Assembly: GCF_030409525.1 (NCBI RefSeq)
Contig: NZ_JAUFQB010000007.1
Coordinates: 86,089-150,088, forward strand
Direction: 5' to 3'
From: Kaistella yonginensis
GTDB lineage: Bacteria; Bacteroidota; Bacteroidia; Flavobacteriales; Weeksellaceae
DNA: 64,000 nucleotides
In this document: positions 42,484 to 51,505 of the stretch, one piece after another
How positions within the stretch are numbered: position 1 is the first letter of the stretch
How the letters are laid out: every line of letters starts with the position of its first letter
Position numbers and translations under genes: made by a program
The notes under the pieces: model-generated
Told to the model about the DNA's origin: nothing
The model's database searches: none
What the model saw: the letters and a program-made list of their open reading frames with translations, nothing else

Positions 42484-44250
42484 TTAATCTACTATAATTT
42501 TAGCAGACTGGGTTTTTGTAGTCACAAAATAAACACCTTTCGGTAATTGATTAAGGTTTACTTTTTCTTGATTATTAACATTGTTAATGGTTTGCAGCAG
42601 CTGACCCGTTAAGCTGTAAATTCTCACTGTTTCATTTTGATGAATTCCACTAATGAAAAATTCGTTATTTTTAACTGGGTTTGGATAGATGGTCACTTTC
42701 TGGTTTTTAACGACCGAAGATTCAGTCGCCAAAGCAGCGTAGCACGTCCATGAAAGATTATCAAACGAAACACGGTTGCTGGAAGTTTCATCAATAAGTT
42801 CAATAATTACGTTTCCTTCCACATTGATATTTTCAATGGTTTGTGTTTGAGCAGTCTTCGAGTAAGGAATTAAGCCTTTGACAATACCATTAATTTTCAG
42901 GATATAATTTCCGGCACTATCTGAAAAAGGAAGGTATGTTTTCACGGTTAATGTTCCGATCCCACCCGCAATGACGGAAGATTTCAACATTCCTTTTCTG
43001 ATGCAAATCGCTTTATTTGCGTCACCATCAATATAGATTTGTTTATCCGTTCGTGCGTTTGTTGCCGTCCAAACAATACCATTGGCCGACCAGGTTCTAT
43101 CGTTATAGGATGAAGCTGGAGGTGTACTTCCTGTTGATTGAATATTTTCAAAATCTTCGGTGCCACAAGTTGTTCCAGTATTGGTTCCGCCGCCAATTTC
43201 AGTTGTTCCTTGCACCGCATTACTATTTGCAGATTTATTACCTGCAGCATCTTTTGCCACAACATAGAAAGAATAGGTGGTTGCCGGATTCAAGCCATTA
43301 ATCGTTGTATTTGTTGTTGAAATATTGGAATGAAAGATTTCATCCACAAAAAAATCATAACTGCTCACGGAAACATTATCTGTAGAAGCACTCCAATTCA
43401 AAGAAATACTTGTAGTAGTGGTCGCTGAAATTGCAAGATTTGCTGGTATTGAAGGTGCTTCTGTATCCATTGTTCCTCCTCCTGAAAAGGTATCTGGCCA
43501 CTTATTTTGTGCCGGTGGCCCACCCCAAATCACCGTCGCTAAATAAGGATTATCTATAAATGGATTTCTATTTTTTTGCATATTTGCCACTACATTTTGC
43601 CTTTGAATTTCAAACGCTGAAACAGGATCTTCAACATTCCATTTTAATAAAATATCGGGAAAATCTTGTGAATAGGTATTCGGATTCATGGTAATATTTA
43701 AAGGCAAACATCTGCTGTTGTATCGAACGTACATATACATCAAAATTCTGGCGACATCTCCTTTCCACTCTTCCCCCGGGTACCAACCACCTCGGCTGGT
43801 TTTATAAGCTAAAGAACCTGTACCATCATCAAATAAAAGACTTCCTCTAGTGCTGTTTAACTGCGTATCTGCGGGACGTAGATGATGACCATCTGCTCCT
43901 GGACCAGACGTTCCTAAATTGGGTGTTCCTTTTGATTTGGCATACACATGCTCCCGATTCCAAGATCCGCTGATTGGTCGGCTTCTTTGGTGAAGTCCAG
44001 AAGATTGTGAACCATAAACCAAAAGAAGATTTGCTGGGTTTTCTGGATCTACATCACTGGTTTTCATCAGCGTTTGCAATTCGCTATATGAAATTGTTTT
44101 CGTGTGGGTTGTGGTGATTAATGTTGCAAGTTCATTTTTTAGTTCGTTCTTGGTTTTGTTGAAATCAATGCTGGAGTAATACGCCGGAGCGGACTGAGCC
44201 AACAAGAAAAACGAAAAAATACTTGTTAAAAAAGATAATTTAAGTTTCAT
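42484..44250 (-). CDS. Secreted endonuclease I with fibronectin III domain and T9SS sorting signal
   Basis: This 588-residue protein has a signal peptide, an endonuclease I/DNase-I-like nuclease domain (about 30-245: ISGSWNREHVYAKSKGTPN, GADGHHLRPADTQLNSTRGSLLF, the EHV and HHLRPAD metal/catalytic motifs), a fibronectin type III domain (about 265-350, SIPANLAISATTTTSISLNWSAS), a beta-rich linker, and a C-terminal type A T9SS sorting domain (about 515-588, VTIYPNPVKNNEFFISG, LPKGVYFVTT, IIVD). It is probably exported by PorSS/T9SS to degrade extracellular DNA or RNA. Confidence 0.92.
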   Translation of the reverse strand: MKLKLSFLTSIFSFFLLAQSAPAYYSSIDFNKTKNELKNELATLITTTHTKTISYSELQTLMKTSDVDPENPANLLLVYGSQSSGLHQRSRPISGSWNREHVYAKSKGTPNLGTSGPGADGHHLRPADTQLNSTRGSLLFDDGTGSLAYKTSRGGWYPGEEWKGDVARILMYMYVRYNSRCLPLNITMNPNTYSQDFPDILLKWNVEDPVSAFEIQRQNVVANMQKNRNPFIDNPYLATVIWGGPPAQNKWPDTFSGGGTMDTEAPSIPANLAISATTTTSISLNWSASTDNVSVSSYDFFVDEIFHSNISTTNTTINGLNPATTYSFYVVAKDAAGNKSANSNAVQGTTEIGGGTNTGTTCGTEDFENIQSTGSTPPASSYNDRTWSANGIVWTATNARTDKQIYIDGDANKAICIRKGMLKSSVIAGGIGTLTVKTYLPFSDSAGNYILKINGIVKGLIPYSKTAQTQTIENINVEGNVIIELIDETSSNRVSFDNLSWTCYAALATESSVVKNQKVTIYPNPVKNNEFFISGIHQNETVRIYSLTGQLLQTINNVNNQEKVNLNQLPKGVYFVTTKTQSAKIIVD

Positions 44251-44261
44251 GATACATTTAT

Positions 44262-44804
44262 TTAATTAAAATCTGCTATTTTATTATGTTGGTAAAATAC
44301 ACTGAAAGGAGCTTCTTCGAAAGTGATTGAAATAGGCTTTTCAAATTCTACATAAACTTTTCCATTAAAAACATAAAGTAAAGCCGGAATCTTCTCAACA
44401 TCATTAAAAGATAAAAACTCTACGGGAACCCCAAGTTCTAATACTTCAGGGTTCATGGTAAAATTCGGAGCCCACTGCAAAATATTTTCTGCAAAAGACA
44501 ACACCTCTACCCAAAGCCCCGGATGATCGTCTCCTGCCCCAACAAACAATCGATGATTCACCTGATCCAGTTGAATTACATAAAGAGGTTGCTTTTTCCC
44601 GCCAACATTAATTCCTCTTCGTTGACCCAGTTTAAAATGATCCATCCCAGAATGACCACCCACGAGGAAACCATCAAAAAGAGAATAGGCAATCTTCTGA
44701 CTTTTCCAAATCAACGCCTCTTCTTTCGATAAAAATTCGGGACAGACTCTACCGTAAAGCGCGGAATCTGAGGGAATTTCAACTATTTGTCCTTTTTGGG
44801 TCAT
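44262..44804 (-). CDS. Stand-alone MnmA-like C-terminal (PRC-barrel) protein
   Basis: This 180-residue protein matches only the middle and C-terminal domains of tRNA 2-thiouridylase MnmA: GQIVEIPSDSALYGRV, VGGHSGMDHFKLGQRRGINVGGKKQPLYVIQLDQVNHRLFVGAGDDHP, then a beta-barrel-like ending. The GQRRGI...YV signature is strong. The N-terminal ATP-pyrophosphatase (PP-loop) domain and catalytic cysteines are absent and no remnant lies upstream, so it cannot thiolate tRNA alone. It is 11 bp upstream of the secreted endonuclease gene on the same strand. Likely a paralogue with RNA-binding or other use; function unknown. Confidence 0.75.
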   Translation of the reverse strand: MTQKGQIVEIPSDSALYGRVCPEFLSKEEALIWKSQKIAYSLFDGFLVGGHSGMDHFKLGQRRGINVGGKKQPLYVIQLDQVNHRLFVGAGDDHPGLWVEVLSFAENILQWAPNFTMNPEVLELGVPVEFLSFNDVEKIPALLYVFNGKVYVEFEKPISITFEEAPFSVFYQHNKIADFN

Positions 44805-45127
44805 TTTAATAATGATTTAAGTCCCCGACTTCGTCTAGGTAATTCAGCTTACCATCGTTTAGGGCGGGCTAAATTATAGCTATTTTTTCAGAAAGCAGGT
44901 AATAAAAATCATAAATCGAACAATCCAATAACGATGGGGCCTAAGCGAAAAATTTTTTGTGAAAAATAGGTGAACAATTATTTTTTAGACCATAAAACAA
45001 GACTATTTTGTAACTTGATTTGCATTTTTTTCTGAATTGACTGATTCTTGCAATAAACCTATACCATTATTTTAAAATTCATAATAAAAATAAATATATA
45101 TATTTTTGTTAGCTGCACATAATTATA

Positions 45128-45157
45128 TTGTTAGGTCAGTCTAATTTTGTATTTTTG
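45128..45157 (+). promoter_or_regulatory. feoAB promoter with consensus -33 and -7
   Basis: TTG at 45128-45130, then exactly 19 bp, then TATTTTTG at 45150-45157: a full Bacteroidota promoter match (TTG-N19-TAnnTTTG). It lies 35 bp before the feoA ATG. Confidence 0.65.
45131..45149. promoter_or_regulatory. DtxR/IdeR-like operator in the feoAB promoter spacer
   Basis: TTAGGTCAGTCTAATTTTG (45131-45149) shares 13 of 19 positions with the mycobacterial IdeR consensus written as TTAGGTTAGCCTAACCTAA, including the TTAGGT half and the AG.CTAA core. It fills the 19-bp spacer between -33 and -7, the ideal place for a repressor. A DtxR-family iron-dependent repressor is the inferred ligand; the regulator is not in the window. 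Confidence 0.5.
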
Positions 45158-45192
45158 TACGGATATAAGGTTTTATTATTTTAAAAAACAAA

Positions 45193-45444
45193 ATGGGAAC
45201 AGGTCAAAATTTAGGAAACTTAACAAAAAATCAAGTTGCGGTCATCGTTGGATTATCAACCAATTGTAGTCGCGAAGTGCGACAACGTTTACTGGATCTA
45301 GGTTTTGTTCGTGGCGCTGAAATTACCGTTCAAAATATTAGTCCGCTTGGAAATCCTATTGCATACAACATTCATGATACTTTAATTTCTCTGCGAAATG
45401 AAGATGCCGCCAACGTTTTAATTGAATTAAAAGAGAGTCTATGA
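45193..45444 (+). CDS. feoA: Ferrous iron transport protein A
   Basis: This 83-residue SH3-like cytosolic protein is typical of FeoA: EVRQRLLDLGFVRGAEITVQNISPLGNPIAYNIHDTLISLRNEDAANVLI. FeoA is thought to regulate the FeoB GTPase. Its stop overlaps the feoB start by 4 bp (ATGA), so translation is coupled. An iron-responsive promoter is suggested by the DtxR-like palindrome in its upstream region. Confidence 0.95.
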   Translation: MGTGQNLGNLTKNQVAVIVGLSTNCSREVRQRLLDLGFVRGAEITVQNISPLGNPIAYNIHDTLISLRNEDAANVLIELKESL

Positions 45445-47615
45445 AAACCGCGTGTGATACTTGTGAATTAAATCCAGCTGCAGAACTCAAAAAAATGGGA
45501 ATTTCTGTGGGCAATTCAGACTATACCATTGCCTTGGCCGGAAATCCAAATACCGGAAAAAGCACTGTCTTTAATGCACTTACGGGCTTAAAACAACATA
45601 CCGGAAATTGGCCAGGCAAAACCGTCGTGCGCGCAGAGGGACAGTTTTCCTATCAAGAAGCCCATTATAAAATTGTGGATTTACCGGGAACGTATTCGCT
45701 TTTATCTACTTCAGAAGATGAAGAAGTTGCCAGAGATTTTGTTCTCTTTGGGCAACCCGATGTCACCGTAGTGGTAGTTGACGCAAGTCGTTTGCAACGA
45801 AATTTAAGTTTAGTTCTACAAATTTTAGAAATCACCAATAAGGTCGTTCTTTGTCTTAATTTGATGGATGAAGCTCGGCGCCATCAAATATCAATAGATG
45901 TGCGAACTTTATCAAAAGATCTGGGAATTCCCGTGGTTCAAACCAGCGCACGATCAAAGGAAGGCATACCAGAATTACTGGCAGCTATTAGACAGGTTGC
46001 CACTGGAAACTTTGAGGCATATTCTAAAAAATTATTGAAACTTTCTGCGGCAAGTGGTAGAGCGGTTAGTACTATTGAAAATGCTTTGTTGGGTTTAGAT
46101 CCGGCCGTACAAAATTCAAATTGGCTGGCCATACGTTTGTTGGAAGATGATGAAAGCATTATTGCTGGTCTAAATGAAGGCAGACTTTCCACAGAAATTT
46201 CTGAGCCTCAATTAAGTCCAATTTTAAAAACCGTTAAGGATTTACGACTTGAACTTGGCGATGAGTACCGAAATGATTTGGTTGAAAGTATTTATGCCAA
46301 AGCAGCGCAGTTGGTTAAAGATTCTGTTTCATCTGATAAATCTCGTCGTTCATTCCGGTTGGATCGCGCTATTGATAATGTGGTAACGCATCGAATTTGG
46401 GGTTTTCCAATTATGTTTTTACTTTTAGGAGTTGTGCTTTGGATAACCATCGTAGGGTCAAACTATCCTTCCAAGCTTTTAGCTTCACTACTATTGGACA
46501 CCATTCATCCTTTTTTGAAAAACGGCGCAGTGAATCTCAACTTTCCTTGGTGGCTCAGTGGTTTTTTGGTAGACGGCGTTTATCTTGCAACGGCTTGGGT
46601 GGTCGCGGTCATGTTGCCACCAATGGCCATCTTCTTTCCCTTGTTTACATTATTAGAGGATTTTGGATATCTTCCGAGAGTGGCTTTTAATTTAGATCGT
46701 ATTTTTAAAAAATCTGGGGCGCACGGCAAACAAGCTTTAACCATGAGCATGGGTTTTGGCTGCAATGCTGCTGGTGTGGTGGCCACCAGGATTATCAACA
46801 GTCCTAGAGAAAAATTAATTGCAATTATCACCAACAATTTTTCACTATGTAATGGAAGATGGCCCACTCAAATTATTATCGCTACCTTATTTTTAGGAGT
46901 TTTGGTACCGAGTCAATGGGCAGGCACCGTTTCGATGTTAGCGGTAATTAGTATCGCGATTTTGGGTATTGCGTTTACTTTTTTCACTTCGTGGCTCTTA
47001 TCAAAAACCCTCTTAAAAGGAGAATCTTCTTTTTTTACATTAGAGCTTCCACCCTATCGCCCACCCAATGTTTTACAAACCGTTTATACTTCTTTAATTG
47101 ACCGCACATTAATCGTTTTGTGGCGTGCTGTTGTTTTTGCAGCACCTGCTGGCGCAGTAATCTGGTTGATTTCTAATCTGAAAATCGCCGATCAGAGTCT
47201 GGCTTTATGGATGATTCATGGACTAGATCCCTTCGGAATGTTCATCGGTCTAAACGGGGTAATCCTGTTGGCTTATATCGTTGCAATTCCGGCCAACGAA
47301 ATTGTAATTCCTACAATTTTAATGTTAACGACTTTGACGATCGGTAACACTGCTTTGGGTGCCGGTGCTGGCGTTATGTTTGAAGGAACTGATATGGAAA
47401 TAGCGAACTTACTGCACGCCGGAGGATGGACCACACTTACCGCCGTAAATCTAATGCTTTTCAGTTTGCTTCATAATCCGTGCAGTACAACCATTTATAC
47501 CATCTACAAAGAAACCGGCAGCCGAAAATGGACTTTTGTTGCCACTGTTTTACCTATTGTTTACGGCATTATTGTCTGCTTTTTAGTAGCGAGAATTTGG
47601 CATTTTTTCGCTTGA
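45441..47615 (+). CDS. feoB: Ferrous iron transporter FeoB
   Basis: This 724-residue protein starts with a CxxC-like MKTACDTCE, then a GTPase domain: G1 GNPNTGKST (residues 34-42), G3 DLPGTYSLLSTSEDEEVA, and G4-like CLNLMDEA. A helical GDI-like part follows, then a membrane domain of roughly 8-11 segments with the gate motifs LLEDFGYLPRVAFNLDR, MSMGFGCNAAGVVATRIINSPREKLIAIITNNFSLCNGRWP and IPANEIVIP. It imports Fe2+ across the inner membrane. Length and order are normal. Confidence 0.96.
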   Translation: MKTACDTCELNPAAELKKMGISVGNSDYTIALAGNPNTGKSTVFNALTGLKQHTGNWPGKTVVRAEGQFSYQEAHYKIVDLPGTYSLLSTSEDEEVARDFVLFGQPDVTVVVVDASRLQRNLSLVLQILEITNKVVLCLNLMDEARRHQISIDVRTLSKDLGIPVVQTSARSKEGIPELLAAIRQVATGNFEAYSKKLLKLSAASGRAVSTIENALLGLDPAVQNSNWLAIRLLEDDESIIAGLNEGRLSTEISEPQLSPILKTVKDLRLELGDEYRNDLVESIYAKAAQLVKDSVSSDKSRRSFRLDRAIDNVVTHRIWGFPIMFLLLGVVLWITIVGSNYPSKLLASLLLDTIHPFLKNGAVNLNFPWWLSGFLVDGVYLATAWVVAVMLPPMAIFFPLFTLLEDFGYLPRVAFNLDRIFKKSGAHGKQALTMSMGFGCNAAGVVATRIINSPREKLIAIITNNFSLCNGRWPTQIIIATLFLGVLVPSQWAGTVSMLAVISIAILGIAFTFFTSWLLSKTLLKGESSFFTLELPPYRPPNVLQTVYTSLIDRTLIVLWRAVVFAAPAGAVIWLISNLKIADQSLALWMIHGLDPFGMFIGLNGVILLAYIVAIPANEIVIPTILMLTTLTIGNTALGAGAGVMFEGTDMEIANLLHAGGWTTLTAVNLMLFSLLHNPCSTTIYTIYKETGSRKWTFVATVLPIVYGIIVCFLVARIWHFFA

Positions 47616-48043
47616 TATTAAAATAATCTCTATTGGGCATGATATTAACTTTCAATAAAAATAAAAGTCATTGCTAGTCGATTAAGGCAATTGCATACGC
47701 TATTGAGAAGGTTAAAAAAAAACGTCTAAGAATTAATATAATTAATGAATATCTGGTTCGTTATGCAGAAAATTTTTTATATTTAAACGAATAGAAAACC
47801 TTTCGAAATTGTATGTTCCAGCGATTATTTAAATCATTTGGAAACTTTATATATTGCTTAATCTCGTCGATTTTCTAAGATAATTGGTAAGATCAGCCCA
47901 CGGTCTTCTTTTATTTGCTAACTTTGAGAGGATTAGTATACCCCGTGCAAATTCTTGCCGATGAGGATTTATGGTCTCTATAATCTCAATTTCAAAGGGT
48001 AGAAAGCTAATATTTCAGTCTAATACATTCTTAAAATAAAATT
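47616..48043. other. Gene-free stretch between feoB and acnA
   Basis: A 428-bp AT-rich gap. It holds a 36-codon open run (about 47680-47791, no ATG) that reads KAIAYAIEKVKKKRLRINII, too short and compositionally biased to call. A TAACTTTG box (47919-47926) could start the acnA transcript with a leader of about 110 nt. Nothing else is recognised. Confidence 0.5.
47919..47926 (+). promoter_or_regulatory. Possible -7 box for acnA
   Basis: TAACTTTG matches TAnnTTTG, 117 bp before the acnA ATG. No -33 TTG lies at the expected 19-21 bp. A long leader would follow. Confidence 0.33.
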
Positions 48044-50830
48044 ATGGAAACCGATATTTTTCAGATTAAAAAAAACCTTCAAACCAAGGAAGGCAATTTC
48101 ACCTTTTACAGTCTTCCAGATTTGCAAAAGCAAGGTTACAATATCGCCAAACTGCCATTCTCCATTCGAATACTTTTAGAGAACACCCTACGCAATTATG
48201 ATGGCTTTGCCGTTACCAAAGAAAATATAGAAACGCTTCTACATTGGCAACCAAAAGGATCCGACAAGGATATTCCGTTTAAACCCGCACGGGTACTAAT
48301 GCAGGATTTCACAGGTGTTCCAGCGGTGGTGGATATTGCAGCACTTCGGTCAGAATTGGCACGAAAAGGAAAAAACCCAGATGATATTAACCCTCTTGTT
48401 CCCGTAGATTTGGTCATCGATCATTCTGTACAGGTTGATTATTTCGGGACCGATTATTCCTACGAACGGAATATGGAGGAAGAATATGGTCGCAACCAAG
48501 AGCGGTATCAATTTCTAAAATGGGCCCAGAATTCCTTTGATAATTTCAGCGTCGTACCGCCCGGAATGGGAATCTGTCATCAAATTAATTTAGAATATTT
48601 ATCCAAAGGAGTTATTGAGAGAAATGGCGAAGTTTTTCCAGACACGTTGGTGGGAACCGACAGTCACACGCCGATGGTCAACGGAATTGGAGTGGTTGCA
48701 TGGGGCGTTGGGGGCATTGAGGCGGAAGCTGCAATTCTGGGTCAGCCACTTTATTTTATTATGCCCGAAGTGATTGGTTTAAAACTCACAGGGAAACTTC
48801 CGTTGGGTTCAACCGCAACCGATTTGGTTTTAACCATTGCAAATCTACTACGGAAATTTGGCGTGGTAGGCAAATTTGTGGAAGTTTTTGGGCCTGGTTT
48901 AGATCATTTATCTGTTCCAGATCGGGCAACAATCGGTAACATGTCACCCGAATTTGGCTGTACCATTACGTATTTCCCTATCGATGATAAAACACTGGAA
49001 TATATGCGCAAAAGCAACCGTTCCGAAGACCAAATTTCTTTAGTTGAAAACTATTGCAAAGCCAATATGCTTTGGCGGGAAAATGAAGATCAGATTACCT
49101 ATACTGATGTAGTCGAACTGGATGTTTCTACGGTTGAACCAACGGTTGCTGGCCCAAAACGTCCGCAAGACAAAATCCTTTTAAAAGATTTCAAAAATAC
49201 ATTTATAGAGCTTTTGCATACTTCTTACAACAGAAAATACATCTCACAGGAAGACCGTGAAATTGAAAAATCAATTACACGTTTTGACAATGAGGGCGGC
49301 GATTTACCCGTTCCCGAAGCTGTAGCAAAAGAGATGAACACAGAAATAGAGACCAAAGAAAAAGACGGTCTCAAAACAGTATGGATTACACGTGGCGAAG
49401 AAAAATTCATGTTATCCGACGGTGCGGTAGCCATTGCCGCAATCACTTCCTGTACCAATACTTCCAACCCATTCGTGATGATCGGGGCGGGTTTGGTTGC
49501 AAGAAAAGCTCGTGAACATGGGATTGATGTAAAACCGTGGGTAAAAACTTCGCTTGCACCTGGCTCCAAAGTGGTTACCGATTATTTAGAAAAAGCAGAT
49601 CTGATGAAAGATTTAGAAGCCTTACAATTTCATCTTGTAGGTTATGGGTGTACTTCATGTATTGGAAACTCTGGACCATTAGCACCGAAAATTTCCAAAG
49701 CGGTGGATGATCATCATTTAATTGTAACCTCCGTTCTTTCTGGAAACAGGAATTTTGAAGCTAGAATTCATCCGCAGGTCAAAATGAATTTCTTAATGTC
49801 GCCCATGCTGGTCGTAGCTTATGCACTTGCGGGGCGGGTTGACATTGATTTAACGACCGAACCTTTAAGTTATGATTCTAATCAAGAACCGGTTTATCTA
49901 AAAGATATCTGGCCGACCGACGATGAAATTAATGAACTACTCAACCGTGTTTTATCGCCGACAGATTTTGCAAAAAATTATGATGAAATTTTCGATGGGA
50001 ATGAGATCTGGAGAAATCTGGAAGTGCCAATGGGTAAACTATATGACTGGGATGAAAACTCCACTTACATCAAAGAAATTCCTTTTTTTCATAATATTTC
50101 ACATGAAGCAGAATCATTGAAAGATATTCCGAGCGCTCGCGCATTACTGGTTTTGGGGGACAGCGTGACTACCGATCATATTTCTCCGGCAGGGGCTTTT
50201 AATGAAAGTTCAGCAGCAGGCAAATATCTTTTAAGTAAAGGCGTAGAAAAAGAGAATTTCAATTCTTATGGATCACGCCGTGGAAATGATGAAGTGATGG
50301 TGCGAGGTACATTTGCCAATGTTCGCATTCAAAATAAATTAGCGCAGAAAGAAGGTGGTTATACTTCTTACTTGCCGAGTGGTGAAGAAATGTCAGTGTA
50401 TGATGCAGCGATTCGTTATAAACAAAACGACACGCCCTTATTGGTTTTGGCAGGAAAAGAATACGGTAGCGGCTCTTCTAGGGATTGGGCAGCAAAAGGG
50501 ACATTCTTGCTGGGTATAAAAGCCGTTTTAGCAGAAAGTTACGAGCGTATTCATCGCAGCAATTTAGTAGGGCTGGGTGTTTTACCGCTCCAATATAAAC
50601 CCGGAGAAACCGCTGATAGTTTGGGTCTAACAGGTAAAGAAATCTTTTCTTTGACCGGAATTGCAAATGATATCAAACCTTTGAAAGAAATTCAGATTGT
50701 GGCTAAAAATGAAATGGGTACCGAAATTAATTTCTCAGTGATTGCCCGTTTGGATTCTCTCATTGAGATTGAATATTACCGTAATGGAGGTATTTTACAA
50801 TATGTATTGAGGCAATTTTTAGAAAAATAA
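48044..50830 (+). CDS. acnA: Aconitate hydratase AcnA
   Basis: This 928-residue protein is of the AcnA/IRP1 type: an N-terminal RILLENTLRNYDGFAVTKENI, PARVLMQDFTGVPAVVDIAALR, the 4Fe-4S ligands in AITSCTNTSNPFVMIGAG and YGCTSCIGNSGPLAPKI, the swivelling domain SVTTDHISPAGAFN and the end LAGKEYGSGSSRDWAAKG. It converts citrate to isocitrate via cis-aconitate in the TCA cycle. Its iron-sulfur cluster makes the placement next to ferrous-iron uptake genes notable, but no shared transcript is evident. Confidence 0.95.
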   Translation: METDIFQIKKNLQTKEGNFTFYSLPDLQKQGYNIAKLPFSIRILLENTLRNYDGFAVTKENIETLLHWQPKGSDKDIPFKPARVLMQDFTGVPAVVDIAALRSELARKGKNPDDINPLVPVDLVIDHSVQVDYFGTDYSYERNMEEEYGRNQERYQFLKWAQNSFDNFSVVPPGMGICHQINLEYLSKGVIERNGEVFPDTLVGTDSHTPMVNGIGVVAWGVGGIEAEAAILGQPLYFIMPEVIGLKLTGKLPLGSTATDLVLTIANLLRKFGVVGKFVEVFGPGLDHLSVPDRATIGNMSPEFGCTITYFPIDDKTLEYMRKSNRSEDQISLVENYCKANMLWRENEDQITYTDVVELDVSTVEPTVAGPKRPQDKILLKDFKNTFIELLHTSYNRKYISQEDREIEKSITRFDNEGGDLPVPEAVAKEMNTEIETKEKDGLKTVWITRGEEKFMLSDGAVAIAAITSCTNTSNPFVMIGAGLVARKAREHGIDVKPWVKTSLAPGSKVVTDYLEKADLMKDLEALQFHLVGYGCTSCIGNSGPLAPKISKAVDDHHLIVTSVLSGNRNFEARIHPQVKMNFLMSPMLVVAYALAGRVDIDLTTEPLSYDSNQEPVYLKDIWPTDDEINELLNRVLSPTDFAKNYDEIFDGNEIWRNLEVPMGKLYDWDENSTYIKEIPFFHNISHEAESLKDIPSARALLVLGDSVTTDHISPAGAFNESSAAGKYLLSKGVEKENFNSYGSRRGNDEVMVRGTFANVRIQNKLAQKEGGYTSYLPSGEEMSVYDAAIRYKQNDTPLLVLAGKEYGSGSSRDWAAKGTFLLGIKAVLAESYERIHRSNLVGLGVLPLQYKPGETADSLGLTGKEIFSLTGIANDIKPLKEIQIVAKNEMGTEINFSVIARLDSLIEIEYYRNGGILQYVLRQFLEK

Positions 50831-50977
50831 CTCGTAAATACAGACGCATGGAAACACCTCATCAAGATTCTACAACCACCAAATAATTGGCGGATAAAAA
50901 GCATAATTAAGATTTATCTTGCATTGTATTGAATTAAGTTGTACCTTATCAGATAATTTAAAAATAGAATATAATAT

Positions 50978-51412
50978 ATGGCAGATTCTTTTTCAAAAAA
51001 GGAAAACTTTAAGAAAAAACTTCAGAAACAGAAAGAAAAGGCGCTACGACGTGAGGAGCGTAAAGAAAGCAATGACAAAGGTAAAGGTCTTGACGACATG
51101 ATTATGTACGTTGATGCCAATGGTCAATTTACGAGTACTCCGCCCGACAGGAATAATGAGGACAAAATTGATTTGGGAACCATTCAGTTGGGAGCAGCAC
51201 CTATTGAAGCAGAAAATCCGATAAAATCAGGAATCGTTACTTTCTTCAGTGAAAAGGGTTATGGTTTTATCACCGAGGATAAAAGCAAAGAAAACATTTT
51301 TTTCCACAGCAACAATTGTGAAGAGATGATCAAGAAAGGCAATAAAGTCTCTTTCGAAATAGAGAAATCCCCCAAAGGATTATCGGCGATCAATATTAAA
51401 TTGGTCAAATAA
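50978..51412 (+). CDS. Cold-shock domain protein with basic N-terminal extension
   Basis: This 144-residue protein has a Lys/Arg/Glu-rich N-terminal 45 residues (KENFKKKLQKQKEKALRREE), an acidic linker, and a C-terminal cold-shock domain (about 78-144: IKSGIVTFFSEKGYGFITEDKSKENIFFHSNNCEEM, with RNP1-like KGYGFI and RNP2-like IFFHS intact). It probably binds single-stranded RNA or DNA. The charged N-terminal extension is absent from small CspA-type proteins. Two tandem hairpins follow. Confidence 0.88.
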   Translation: MADSFSKKENFKKKLQKQKEKALRREERKESNDKGKGLDDMIMYVDANGQFTSTPPDRNNEDKIDLGTIQLGAAPIEAENPIKSGIVTFFSEKGYGFITEDKSKENIFFHSNNCEEMIKKGNKVSFEIEKSPKGLSAINIKLVK

Positions 51413-51418
51413 CCCCAT

Positions 51419-51446
51419 AAAAAAGCTTCCTCCGAAGCTTTTTTTA
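51419..51446 (+). terminator. Intrinsic terminator after the cold-shock gene
   Basis: A 11-bp stem, AAAAAAGCTTC (51419-51429) and GAAGCTTTTTT (51434-51444), with loop CTCC and a run of T. It lies 7 bp past the stop. Confidence 0.82.
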
Positions 51447-51474
51447 TTTTGCCACTAAATTGGTGGGTTCAATA

Positions 51475-51503
51475 AACGCTCATTTTTTGAGCGTTATTTT
51501 TTT
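51475..51503 (+). terminator. Second hairpin, tandem terminator between the cold-shock gene and mnmE
   Basis: AACGCTCA (51475-51482) and TGAGCGTT (51488-51495) form a perfect 8-bp stem followed by TATTTTTTT on the plus strand. The T-run is on the plus side, so it backs up the first terminator rather than serving mnmE. Confidence 0.6.
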
Positions 51504-51505
51504 GT

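Larger units (their letters stand above)
44805..45192. other. Gene-free region upstream of feoAB
   Basis: AT-rich intergenic sequence with no plausible gene. It carries an inverted word pair CCATCGTT (44852-44859)/AACGATGG (44930-44937) and a TTTAG...CTAAA palindrome around 44858-44873, and it ends with the feoAB promoter described separately. The MnmA-like gene and feoA are divergent across it. Confidence 0.55.

Noticed and set aside
47680-47791. A 36-codon open run between feoB and acnA
   Set aside because: No ATG, strong A/T bias toward Lys/Asn/Ile codons, and no recognised similarity.
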